Of a stretch of DNA of 64,000 bases, positions 56,592-64,000 are shown in pieces. The notes beneath the pieces were generated by a model, which saw only the letters and a list, made by a program, of their open reading frames with translations, made no database searches and had not been told where the DNA came from. Numbering within the stretch: position 1 is the stretch's first letter; each line of letters starts with the position of its first letter. The translations under genes and the position numbers were made by a program. The stretch covers positions 186,001 to 250,000 of the forward strand of contig CAVPBN010000006.1 of assembly GCA_963701815.1 (NCBI GenBank), in the 5' to 3' direction. Source of the stretch: AP-15 sp963701815 (GTDB lineage: Bacteria > Pseudomonadota > Alphaproteobacteria > ATCC43930 > CGMCC-115725).

Positions 56592-56992
56592 TCAGGGGAT
56601 CTCGTAGACCGCCATCTCGTCCGCGATGCCGCGCAGCGCGCGGTTTTGCGACACCGGTCTGAGCCCGTTGCTCTGGAGCAGGGTCAAGGCCTGCGGATGG
56701 CTGACCACGGGTCCGGTCGCCAGGATCGAGCGCGAATCGGCGAGCGCCTGGACCCGCGCCGCGATGTTGACGGTCTGGCCGAAATAGTCCTGCCGGTCGT
56801 TCAGCACGACCGCGAGGCACGGCCCCTCGTGGATGCCGATCTTGAGCAGCAGATCCTCGCCCTGACGCTCGCCGTTCAGGCGGCTCATCGCCTCGCGCAT
56901 GCGCAATGCCGCGGCGACGGCGCGATCGGGCGTCGGAAACGTCGCCATCACCGCATCGCCGATGGTCTTGACGACGGCGCCGGCCTCGGCCG
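56592..56992 (-). pseudogene. Duplicate C-terminal half of a class III cyclase domain
   Basis: AEAGAVVKTIGDAVMATFPT, PDRAVAAALRMREAMSRLNG, LLLKIGIHEGPCLAVVLNDR, QDYFGQTVNIAARVQALADS, RSILATGPVV, ending RALRGIADEMAVYEIP. This is the second half of an adenylate/guanylate cyclase catalytic domain (including GDAVMA and the IGIHEGP/NIAARVQ blocks), without the first metal-binding Asp. It is a near copy of the end of the neighbouring cyclase gene (57229-57638), so it arose by duplication. It has no start of its own. Confidence 0.8.
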
Positions 56993-57181
56993 GGGGGGAT
57001 CTCGGCGTGCGAGAGTGTAGGGGGTGAAGAAGCGGAGCGGCTGGGTGATGAAACCTCAGGAGTTGACTTGCGGCGTGAGCGCGCATTCTTTGGATGTTCA
57101 TCGGGACTTGGGGCTGCAGTTGATCGGTGTCGCAACCACAGCTTTCCAGTCCGCCGGATGAACAACTTGATAGCTGAAAGA

Positions 57182-57209
57182 GGGGAGGCGGGGGGGCGGG
57201 GAGAGGGGG
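57182..57209 (+). other. Guanine-run sequence capable of G-quadruplex formation
   Basis: Four or more runs of at least four G within 28 nt (GGGGAGGC, GGGGGGC, GGGGAGA, GGGGG) lie between the two cyclase copies. Folding is an inference from the pattern alone. Confidence 0.45.
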
Positions 57210-57235
57210 AGAAAAAAAGCGCAGGCGTCCGGTCA

Positions 57236-58646
57236 GGGGATCTCGTAGACCGCCATCTCGTCGGCGATGCCGCGCAGCGCGCGGCTTTGCGGCACCGGCT
57301 CTGAGCCCGCTGCTCTTGAGCAGGGTCGAGGCCTGCGGATGGCTCGACGACGGGTCCGGTCGCCAGGATCGCGCGCGAATCGGCGAGCCCCTGCACCCGC
57401 GCGGCGATGTTGACGGTCTGGCCGAAATAGTCCTGCCGGTCGTTGAGCACGACGGCGAGGCACGGCCCCTCGTGGATGCCGATCTTGAGCAGCAGATCGT
57501 CGCGCCGTGCCGCTCGCCGTTCAGGCGGCGCATCGCCTCGCGCATGCGCAGCGCCGCGGCGACCGCCCGGTCGGGCGTCGGAAAGGTCGCCATCACCGCA
57601 TCGCCGATGGTCTTGACGACGGCGCCGGCCTCGGCCGCGACGATCTCGTTGAGGACCTGGAAATGCGCCCGCACCAGGTCGAAAGCGGCCAGATCGCCAA
57701 CCCGCTCGTAGAGTTCGGTCGAGCCCTTTGAGGTCGGTGAACAGAAAGGTCAGACTGGTGATCTTGAGCCGCTGGTCGGCATCGATCGTGTTGGTGCCGT
57801 ATAGGTCGCGAAACACCTGGTTGGTCAGCAGCCGCTTGGCGGTCAGAAACGGCCGCCGCCGGCCCAGCAGCTGGTGCAGCTTGTCGCCCGCCAACCACAG
57901 ACCCGGGCAGGACACGGCGTATCGGTATGGTTCTCCAGCGACAGACGCAGCGGTCCCGGGCGCAGCTCCACGGTACCGGTCGGCGCGCGCAGCTTGTCGA
58001 AGACGAGCGAAGGTTCTGTCGCTCGCGGGTCGGTTCGCCCTTGACGTCGAAAAACTGGGTCCCGTGCGTCACCGGGTCGATCAGGATCACGAATTCCGCC
58101 GGCAATTGCAGCGACAGCAGCGCCTTTCCGCCCGGCGGCAACTCGATCGATTCGAGGAGGATATCCTGGAGCAGTTCCTCGAAATTATCCGGGACATCGA
58201 TGCCCGAGCCCCAGAACACCTGACGGAAATACTCGCTGAACGGCAATTCGTCCGGGTCGTGCGCCGCGATCCGGCGCACCCTGCGACTGACCGTGAACGT
58301 CACTTCGACGATCTCGTCGAGGGTCGGCGCGTAACCGGCCGCACACCAGGCACAGGCGTATTCGTCCTTGTCGACGCTCTTCAGCGTGGCGCTGCTGTCG
58401 AGCACGCCGCCGCAGCCCGGGCACAGCACGTTCCACGCCAATTCGAAAATGCCGAGCCGCGCCGCATGCAGAAAAGCGGCAATTGCCCGCTCCTGATCGA
58501 GCCCGGTCTTCCCGGCAAAATCCAGCACGTTGATCCGGCACAGGGCACGGTCCGGAGCATCCCGAACCAGCGCCTCGATCGCCTCGGCACGCATCGGGAT
58601 CGGCGGATTGCCGCAGAACCGCAAACAGACTTTTGGCTTCGCTCAT
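57236..58646 (-). pseudogene. DUF5939-adenylate/guanylate cyclase, many frameshifts
   Basis: Starts at ATG 58646: SEAKSLFAVLRQSADPDA, then, in other frames, EAIEALVRDAPDRALCRINV, LDFAGKTGLDQERAIAAFLH, WNVLCPGCGGVLDSSATLKS (a Zn-ribbon, partner ACAWCAAGY), LPFSEYFRQVFWGSGIDVPD, LSLQLPAEFVILIDPVTHGT, KRLLTNQVFRDLYGTNTIDA, LKITSLTFLFTDLKGLD (first cyclase motif), FQVLNEIVAAEAGAVVKTIG, DAVMATFPTPDRAVAAALRM. Frame changes near 58,595, 58,015, 57,915, 57,728 and 57,505 at least. The protein type is a soluble DUF5939-class III cyclase making cAMP or cGMP. As written it cannot be made whole. Confidence 0.82.
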
Positions 58647-58956
58647 CGTCCAGGCCCACCTTGTCCTATGCTGCAAGGCAAGCCGCCGCATCGGTCCGAC
58701 CCGGCATCGGCCTGCCCGCAAATCGCCGCTCAGATGTGGGGGCTCGAGGCGCTGCGGCCAAATCTCGGCGACCGCCGTCGAGCCAAAAGGCAACCAGCGG
58801 GGGAAGCAGGCGACGTCCCGATCATACGATTATCGGCGGCCCCGTCACAAATCCTCCACAGGCTTGTGTTGGCGTGGGTTGTGCCCGGCGCCGAAAGGCT
58901 CGGCGACGGACCGTCCGTGGTGACTTCGCGCCTGTATTCACGCCGGCGAAGGAATG

Positions 58957-59146
58957 AAAGGTCGTTCCGGAATGCGCAGCAGCCGACCGTCGAAGCGCAA
59001 GACGCACATCTTGGCCGAGCGCCCGCCTTTCGAACGCATTGCCCTGCTGTTGCAGGGCGGCGGCGCGCTCGGCGCCTATCAGGGCGGGGTATACCAGGCA
59101 TTGGCCGAGGCCGGCCTCCATCCCGACTGGGTCGCGGGGATATCGT
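58957..59146 (+). pseudogene. Patatin-like phospholipase, N-terminal remnant
   Basis: From ATG 58957 the frame reads SSRPSKRKTHILAERPPFE, RIALLLQGGGALGAYQGGVY, QALAEAGLHPDWVAGIS, the glycine-rich oxyanion region of patatin-like phospholipases. It breaks exactly before the GxSxG nucleophile (normally GISIGA), where another gene's end begins (59140-59225). Only ~60 of ~400 residues remain; not functional. Stretch 58647-58956 before it holds no gene I can support. Confidence 0.8.
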
Positions 59147-59225
59147 GGTCGGGGCCAGCCATTACGTCACCGATCTGACGCTCGGCCTCGGCGAGGTCGT
59201 GTACGACTATTTGAAAGACGCCTGA
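59140..59225 (+). pseudogene. Acetoacetate decarboxylase, C-terminal remnant
   Basis: The last ~27 codons read VVGASHYVTDLTLGLGEVVY, DYLKDA, stop, which matches the C-terminus of acetoacetate decarboxylases ('HFVADLTLGLGEVVYDYL'). It is out of frame with the patatin remnant and joined to it through GGGATATCG. The gene ends 24 bp before the 3-hydroxybutyrate dehydrogenase gene, a common neighbour of both. Confidence 0.72.
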
Positions 59226-59249
59226 ACCCTTCGGCAAAGGAACCGCGGA

Positions 59250-60032
59250 ATGTCCCGTTTCGATGGAAAGGTGGCGATCGTCACCGGTGCGGCGAGCGGC
59301 ATCGGCCGGGAGATCGCGTTGCGCTTTGCCGCCGAGGGCGGCATTCCGGTGATCGCCGATCTGGACCTCGACACGGCGCAGGCGACAGCGCAGGAGATCA
59401 AACGAAACGCCTCGGACGCCTTTGCCGTGGCGATGAATGTCGCCGACGAGACGGCGGTCGAGCAGGGCGTCGCCGACACGATGGCGAAATACGGACGGAT
59501 CGACGTGCTGGTCAGCAATGCCGGCATCCAGATCGTCAAGCCGGTCGTCGACTTCCCGTTCGCCGATTGGAAGCGGCTGCTGGCGATCCACCTGGACGGC
59601 GCGTTTCTGACGACCAGGGCCTGCCTCAAGCACATGTACCAGGCGAAATCGGGCAGCATCGTCTATATGGGCTCGGTGCATTCCAAGGAGGCCTCGGTGC
59701 TGAAGGCGCCCTACGTCACCGCCAAGCATGGTCTGATCGGGCTGTGCAAGGTCGTGGCCAAGGAAGGCGCCGAGCACAATGTGCGGGCCAACGTCGTCTG
59801 CCCCGGCTTTGTCCGCACCCCGCTCGTCGACAAGCAGATCCCCGAACAGGCGCACGAACTCGGCATCTCCGAGGACGAGGTGATCAAGCACGTCATGCTG
59901 AAGGACACCGTCGACGGCGAGTTCACCACGACCGGGGACGTGGCCGAAGCGGTGCTGTTTCTGGCCGGGTTCAAAAGCAACGCGCTGACCGGCCAGTCGC
60001 TGGTCGTCAGCCATGGCTGGTTCATGCAATAG
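59250..60032 (+). CDS. 3-hydroxybutyrate dehydrogenase (SDR family)
   Basis: A 260-aa short-chain dehydrogenase: GKVAIVTGAASGIGREIALR (NAD site), VLVSNAGIQIVKPVVDF, GSIVYMGSVHSKEASVLKAP with catalytic Ser, YVTAKHGLIGLCK (Tyr-x3-Lys) and VCPGFVRTPLVDKQIPEQAH, which is characteristic of bacterial D-3-hydroxybutyrate dehydrogenases. The C-terminus FKSNALTGQSLVVSHGWFMQ fits as well. It oxidises 3-hydroxybutyrate to acetoacetate with NAD+, in polyhydroxybutyrate/ketone body use. The upstream genes in this pathway (patatin and acetoacetate decarboxylase) survive only as scars. Confidence 0.9.
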   Translation: MSRFDGKVAIVTGAASGIGREIALRFAAEGGIPVIADLDLDTAQATAQEIKRNASDAFAVAMNVADETAVEQGVADTMAKYGRIDVLVSNAGIQIVKPVVDFPFADWKRLLAIHLDGAFLTTRACLKHMYQAKSGSIVYMGSVHSKEASVLKAPYVTAKHGLIGLCKVVAKEGAEHNVRANVVCPGFVRTPLVDKQIPEQAHELGISEDEVIKHVMLKDTVDGEFTTTGDVAEAVLFLAGFKSNALTGQSLVVSHGWFMQ

Positions 60033-60119
60033 ACCGGCGCCGGCAGCGTTCCGCCGCGTCTCGGCAAAAGCCCTGACCGGGCGCGCGCCGGGTGGAATAG
60101 GCTGATCGACCCGGGAAGG

Positions 60120-62852
60120 ATGGCGATGGCAGTTTCCGCAGCAGCAACGGCAACACCGGCGACGGCCCCGACGGCAGAGGCCGCGCGCCTCGACGAGATC
60201 GCCAAGGGAGTGCGCTGGCGCCGCTGGGGGCCTTATCTCAGCGAACGCCAGTGGGGGACGGTGCGCGAAGATTACAGCGCCGACGGCGACGCCTGGAATT
60301 TTTTCCCGCACGACCACGCCCGCAGCCGCGTCTATCGCTGGGGCGAAGACGGCATCGCCGGTTTCAGCGACGATCAGCAGCTGCTTTGCCTCGGCCTCGC
60401 GTTGTGGAACGGCAAGGACGCAATCCTCAAGGAGCGTATGTTCGGCCTGACCAATGGCCAGGGCAATCACGGCGAAGACGTCAAGGAACTCTACTATTAC
60501 CTCGACGGCACCCCGACTCATTCCTATATGCGGATGCTTTACAAATACCCGCAAGCCGCCTTTCCCTACGAGCAGCTGGTCGAAGAGAACGGTCGTCGCG
60601 GCAAGGACGTGCCGGAGTTCAAGTTATTGGACACCGGAGTCTTTGCCGAGGACGGCTATTTCGATGTCGAGATCGAATACGCCAAGGCCGCGGTCGACGA
60701 CATCCTGATCCAGGTCACGATCAACAATCGCGCACGCCAGCCAGCGGTCCTGCATGTATTGCCGCAGCTCTGGGCGCGCAATATCTGGTCATGGCAGCCC
60801 AATTCGATGAAGCCGCGCATCCTGGCGCGCGGCGGCAATTCGATCTCGGTCGATCACCCGCTGCTGCCGCCGATGCGGCTGTTGTGCGACGGAGCGCCCG
60901 AATTTCTGTTTTGCGAGAACGATACGAATACCCGCAGGCTGTGGAAGGTCGAGGCGCCCGGCCAGTATTTTAAAGACGGGATCAACGACTATGTCGTCAA
61001 TGGCGACCGTCAGGCGGTCAATCCGGCGCTGCTCGGCACCAAGGCGGCGGCGCATTACCGGATGACCCTGCCGCCCGGCGGCGTCGAGCGGCTGCGCCTG
61101 CGGCTGGCGGGCGACCACGTTGTCGCCGGGTTCGACGATTTCGACGACATCCTTCAGCGTCGCCGCGACGAGGCCGATGCCTTCTATGCCGATTTGCAAC
61201 GGGGGATCGACGATCCCGACGCGCGGCAGGTGCACCGTCAGGCGATCGCCGGCATGCTGTGGACCAAACAATTCTATTACTTCGACATCCCGGAATGGCT
61301 TGCCGGCGACCCGCTGTTGCCGACGCCGCCCGAATCCCGGCAGCACGGGCGCGATTCCGACTGGATCCATCTGAATAACGCCGACATCGTTTCGGTGCCG
61401 GACAAATGGGAATATCCCTGGTACGCGGCCTGGGACCTCGCCTTTCACAGCGTGATCTTCGCCCATATCGATCCCGGCTACGCCAAGAGCCAGCTATTGT
61501 TGCTGACGCGGGATTGGTACATGCATCCCAACGGCCAATTGCCGGCTTACGAATGGGCCTTTGGCGACGTCAACCCGCCGGTGCACGCCTGGGCGGCATG
61601 GCGGGTCTATGAAATAGATCGCGACCGGCGCGGCGGGCAGGGCGACCGGAATTTTCTCGAACGCGTCTTTCACAAGCTGATGCTGAACTTCACCTGGTGG
61701 GTAAACCGCAAGGACGCCGACGGCCGCAACATCTTTCAAGGCGGGTTTCTCGGGCTCGACAATATCGGCATTTTCGACCGCAGCGCGCCATTGCCGACCG
61801 GCGGCACGATCAATCAGTCGGACGGCACCGCATGGATGGCGATGTACACGCTCAATTTGATGCGCATTGCGCTCGAATTGGCGCTGACGGATCACGTCTA
61901 CGAGGACATCGCGTCGAAATTTTTCGAGCATTTTCTCTATATCGCCGGGGCGATGACCAATATCGGCGGCGACGGCATCCGGCTGTGGGACGAGGCCGAC
62001 GAGTTCTATTACGATGTCCTGCATCTGCCCGACGGCGAGCAGATCCCGCTGCGGCTGCGCTCGATGGTCGGGCTGATCACGCTGTTTGCGGTCGAGGTGC
62101 TCGACGCCTCGATCTTCACTCATCTGCCGAATTTCAGCGCGCGCACCCATTGGTTTATCGATCATCGCCCGCAGCTGGCCAAGCTGATCTCGCGCTGGCA
62201 CGATGCCGGCCTCGGCGAAAAGCACCTGCTGTCCTTGCTGCGCGGTCACCGAATGAAACGCCTGCTGAGCCGGATGCTCGACGAGACCGAGTTTCTGTCC
62301 GACTACGGCGTGCGTTCGCTGTCGAAATTCTACGAAAAAAATCCTTACGTTTTCGAGCACGCCGGCCAGCGGATTACCGTCGATTACGTGCCCGGCGACG
62401 CCAAGTCCGCGATATTCGGCGGCAATTCCAATTGGCGCGGACCGGTCTGGTTTCCGGTCAATTACCTGCTGATCGAGTCGCTCCAGCGGTTCCACAGTTA
62501 TTACGGCGATGATTTCAAAGTCGAATGCCCGGTCGGCTCGGGCAAACTGTTGCATCTGGGCGAAGTCGCAACCGAGCTCGCGCGCCGGCTCTGCCGCCTG
62601 TTCCTGCGCGACGCCAGCGGGCACCGCCCGGTCTACGGCGATGCGCGGATCAAGCAGGACAACCCCCACTTCCGCGACCATATCCTGTTTCACGAGTTTT
62701 TTGACGGCGACAGCGGTAAAGGTCTCGGTGCGGCGCACCAGACCGGCTGGACCGGTCTGGTCGCCTTGCTGCTGCAGATGGCACCGCCGGGTAATGCCGC
62801 CGCGGACAAGGCGGCGCTGTCGGCCGATTTCGTCGCCGCCGGCAAAGGATAG
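60120..62852 (+). CDS. GH63-like glucosidase (MGH1-type)
   Basis: A 910-aa protein beginning at ATG 60120 or 60126 (the latter better spaced from GGAAGG). WRRWGPYLSERQWGTVREDY, WNFFPHDHARSRVYRWGEDG, GIAGFSDDQQLLCLGLALWN and HGEDVKELYYYLDGTPTHSY at the N-terminus, WYAAWDLAFHSVIFAHIDPG with acid in the (alpha/alpha)6 barrel, QLPAYEWAFGDVNPPVHAWA (catalytic acid region) and GPVWFPVNYLLIESLQRFHS near the C-terminus. This is the bacterial GH63/mannosyl-oligosaccharide-glucosidase-like family, cytosolic, no signal peptide. Presumably acts on glucose-containing oligosaccharides such as compatible solutes or glycogen fragments. Confidence 0.9.
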   Translation: MAMAVSAAATATPATAPTAEAARLDEIAKGVRWRRWGPYLSERQWGTVREDYSADGDAWNFFPHDHARSRVYRWGEDGIAGFSDDQQLLCLGLALWNGKDAILKERMFGLTNGQGNHGEDVKELYYYLDGTPTHSYMRMLYKYPQAAFPYEQLVEENGRRGKDVPEFKLLDTGVFAEDGYFDVEIEYAKAAVDDILIQVTINNRARQPAVLHVLPQLWARNIWSWQPNSMKPRILARGGNSISVDHPLLPPMRLLCDGAPEFLFCENDTNTRRLWKVEAPGQYFKDGINDYVVNGDRQAVNPALLGTKAAAHYRMTLPPGGVERLRLRLAGDHVVAGFDDFDDILQRRRDEADAFYADLQRGIDDPDARQVHRQAIAGMLWTKQFYYFDIPEWLAGDPLLPTPPESRQHGRDSDWIHLNNADIVSVPDKWEYPWYAAWDLAFHSVIFAHIDPGYAKSQLLLLTRDWYMHPNGQLPAYEWAFGDVNPPVHAWAAWRVYEIDRDRRGGQGDRNFLERVFHKLMLNFTWWVNRKDADGRNIFQGGFLGLDNIGIFDRSAPLPTGGTINQSDGTAWMAMYTLNLMRIALELALTDHVYEDIASKFFEHFLYIAGAMTNIGGDGIRLWDEADEFYYDVLHLPDGEQIPLRLRSMVGLITLFAVEVLDASIFTHLPNFSARTHWFIDHRPQLAKLISRWHDAGLGEKHLLSLLRGHRMKRLLSRMLDETEFLSDYGVRSLSKFYEKNPYVFEHAGQRITVDYVPGDAKSAIFGGNSNWRGPVWFPVNYLLIESLQRFHSYYGDDFKVECPVGSGKLLHLGEVATELARRLCRLFLRDASGHRPVYGDARIKQDNPHFRDHILFHEFFDGDSGKGLGAAHQTGWTGLVALLLQMAPPGNAAADKAALSADFVAAGKG

Positions 62853-63037
62853 CCCCCGGAGCCGGTCCGTTCGTCCGCACCGCGAGATCGATACCCGAAG
62901 CGCAGAAGGAGGGTGACCGCCCGGCGTTCGGCCGGGATGCGATCGACGACCGACCGGGCGAGACCGATAAACGCACAGAGCGCGCCCTCGCCGTCCCGGC
63001 GAGAATCCCGGACCCCCGTGCCGTTACCGGCGAGCGT

Positions 63038-63844
63038 TCACTGGTTCAAGAATGAGGCGACAAGCGGATTGATCAGATGCGGGTGCGTCAGCGGCGCCAT
63101 GTGGCCGGCTCCCGGGACTTCTCTGTAGGTCCATGCACGACACGACCGACGCAGGATCGTCGCGATCTCGCGGACGGGTAAAACCGTGTCGGGATCGTAG
63201 ACCGCCAGCGTGGCGTGCGGCAGCTGGACGGCCCATTGCTCTGCGGATGTGGGCTCGTTCATCAGCGCGTCCCACTCGAAGAAATTCGGCTTCAGCGCCT
63301 CGGCAAATGCGGTGCGCCGCTCCGACGGCATCTCCCGCCATGATCCGGCGCCGCCCCAGTAGTCGGCGAATTTCGCGGCCGCGCTCGCCCAGTCGCCGAG
63401 TGCTCCGAATTTCTTGATGTAGTTGCGCAAGTCCATAGCCTCGTCCAACGCCTCGACGCACCCGGCTTGGGCGAGGAGAGAGAATGGGTTGGTCTCGAGC
63501 AGGACCAGCTTGGAAACCCGGCCGGGGAGCCGGGCTGCGGCCATCATCGCAACGCTTGCGCCGAACGAATGGCCAACCAAATAAATCTCATCGGCGTTTG
63601 CCGGCAGCGCGGCTTCAACCAAGCGCGCCTGGTCGTCGAGCGACTGCATTGTCTCGCCGCGCCACGGCGGGGTTTTGCCATACCCGAACAGATTGACGGC
63701 ACGGACCCGAAACCGACCCTTCAGATCGTCCATCAACCGGCGCCACTGGCGTGCGCCCGATACGCTCGAATGCACCAGCATGACGACGGGACCGGACGAG
63801 CCGGCTTCGAGAAAGTCGACCTCGAAAGATGGAGTGAACGGCAT
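63038..63844 (-). CDS. Alpha/beta hydrolase
   Basis: A 268-aa alpha/beta hydrolase from ATG 63844. PVVMLVHSSVSGARQWRRLM (oxyanion His), YLVGHSFGASVAMMAAARLP (GxSxG) near residue 93, AVYDPDTVLPVREIATILRR (acid Asp) and EVPGAGHMAPLTHPHLINPL (catalytic His). Similar to small esterase/C-C hydrolase-type enzymes, substrate unknown. It lies 89 bp after the stop of the flavoprotein gene that enters from the right and is on the same strand. Confidence 0.88.
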   Translation of the reverse strand: MPFTPSFEVDFLEAGSSGPVVMLVHSSVSGARQWRRLMDDLKGRFRVRAVNLFGYGKTPPWRGETMQSLDDQARLVEAALPANADEIYLVGHSFGASVAMMAAARLPGRVSKLVLLETNPFSLLAQAGCVEALDEAMDLRNYIKKFGALGDWASAAAKFADYWGGAGSWREMPSERRTAFAEALKPNFFEWDALMNEPTSAEQWAVQLPHATLAVYDPDTVLPVREIATILRRSCRAWTYREVPGAGHMAPLTHPHLINPLVASFLNQ

Positions 63845-63883
63845 TGGGCTTCTCCCAATCGAGCAATCGCGAGAGACGGCCAC

Positions 63884-63906
63884 GGCATCGGTAAGACACC
63901 GATGCC
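63884..63906. repeat. Hairpin repeat, perfect 9-bp stem
   Basis: GGCATCGGT-AAGAC-ACCGATGCC is a perfect 9-bp stem with a 5-nt loop between the flavoprotein stop and the hydrolase start on the minus strand. Its core CGGTnAGACACCG is shared with the two repeats at 10260-10300. It could serve as a terminator or be a REP-like interspersed unit. Confidence 0.65.
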
Positions 63907-63933
63907 ATGGCTCGCCGACCTACGCCTTTTAGA

Positions 63934-64000
63934 TTAGGGCGTCGGCCGGATATTCTGATTGATCCGGAAAAGGTTGTGCGGGTCGTACTTGGCCTTGATC
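63934..64000 (-). CDS. FAD-linked oxidoreductase, berberine-bridge (BBE) C-terminus; rest outside window
   Basis: The last 21 codons read IKAKYDPHNLFRINQNIRPT, P, stop: the end of BBE-type flavoproteins (K-x-K-Y-D-P-x-N-L-F-R-x-N-Q-N-I). The gene enters from the right edge of the window on the minus strand. The bulk of the protein, including the bicovalent FAD site, is not visible, so substrate is unknown. Confidence 0.88.
   Translation of the reverse strand, partial: IKAKYDPHNLFRINQNIRPTP

Overview
The window is GC-rich, densely coded DNA. Protein similarity, codon choice and gene content (BluB, two LLM-class flavin oxidoreductases, bacterial Ku/LigD, 3-hydroxybutyrate dehydrogenase, CHRD protein) fit an alphaproteobacterium of the Rhodospirillales/Hyphomicrobiales kind; the order cannot be fixed from sequence alone.

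Layout. 1-22.7 kb is mostly chromosomal metabolism: a 5'-cut M20 deacylase, a beta-lactamase-fold hydrolase, a DAO-type oxidoreductase, a TumE/TumA-like toxin-antitoxin pair, tRNA-Glu, bluB, two LLM oxidoreductases, a cytochrome b561, a His-tailed XRE regulator with a perfect 18-bp palindrome followed by a NiCoT-like transporter, gph, glmU-glmS, an [2Fe-2S]/molybdopterin dehydrogenase pair, a duplicated-domain protein of unknown function and a fumarate-reductase-like flavoprotein. 22.7-26.5 kb holds the NHEJ genes ku and ligD, both interrupted by several frame changes. A 2-kb element bounded by IS5-type inverted repeats and a TTA duplication sits 37 bp upstream of ligD.

28.6-54.4 kb is the main accessory feature. 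It is an almost unbroken minus-strand operon for an extracellular contractile injection system (eCIS, Afp/PVC type): sheath, tube, zinc-ribbon protein, DUF4255 tube cap, AAA+ ATPase, LysM/hub proteins, gpD-like and gpV-like spike, PAAR-like tip, gp25, two gp6/J-type baseplate proteins, a tail-I-like protein and a DUF6519/beta-helix protein. Just upstream lie a sigma-54 activator gene and a near-consensus sigma-54 promoter with a candidate upstream inverted repeat. Two GT9 glycosyltransferase genes, one fused to a methyltransferase-like domain, follow the operon. Three of its proteins carry serine-rich low-complexity tracts, four tracts in all. No capsid, terminase, lysis, ClpV or recognisable tape-measure gene is present.

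54.4-64 kb returns to ordinary genes: small secreted and membrane proteins, a cupin, a heavily frameshifted DUF5939 adenylate/guanylate cyclase with a duplicated catalytic half, a deletion scar joining a patatin gene to an acetoacetate decarboxylase tail upstream of 3-hydroxybutyrate dehydrogenase, a GH63-like glucosidase, an alpha/beta hydrolase, and the 3' end of a berberine-bridge-type flavoprotein.

Caution: at least a dozen genes carry single- or two-base frame changes while the rest of each protein stays well conserved. Some of these may be true pseudogenes, but the pattern also fits uncorrected indel errors in the assembly, so 'frameshift' here means only that the given sequence does not read through.
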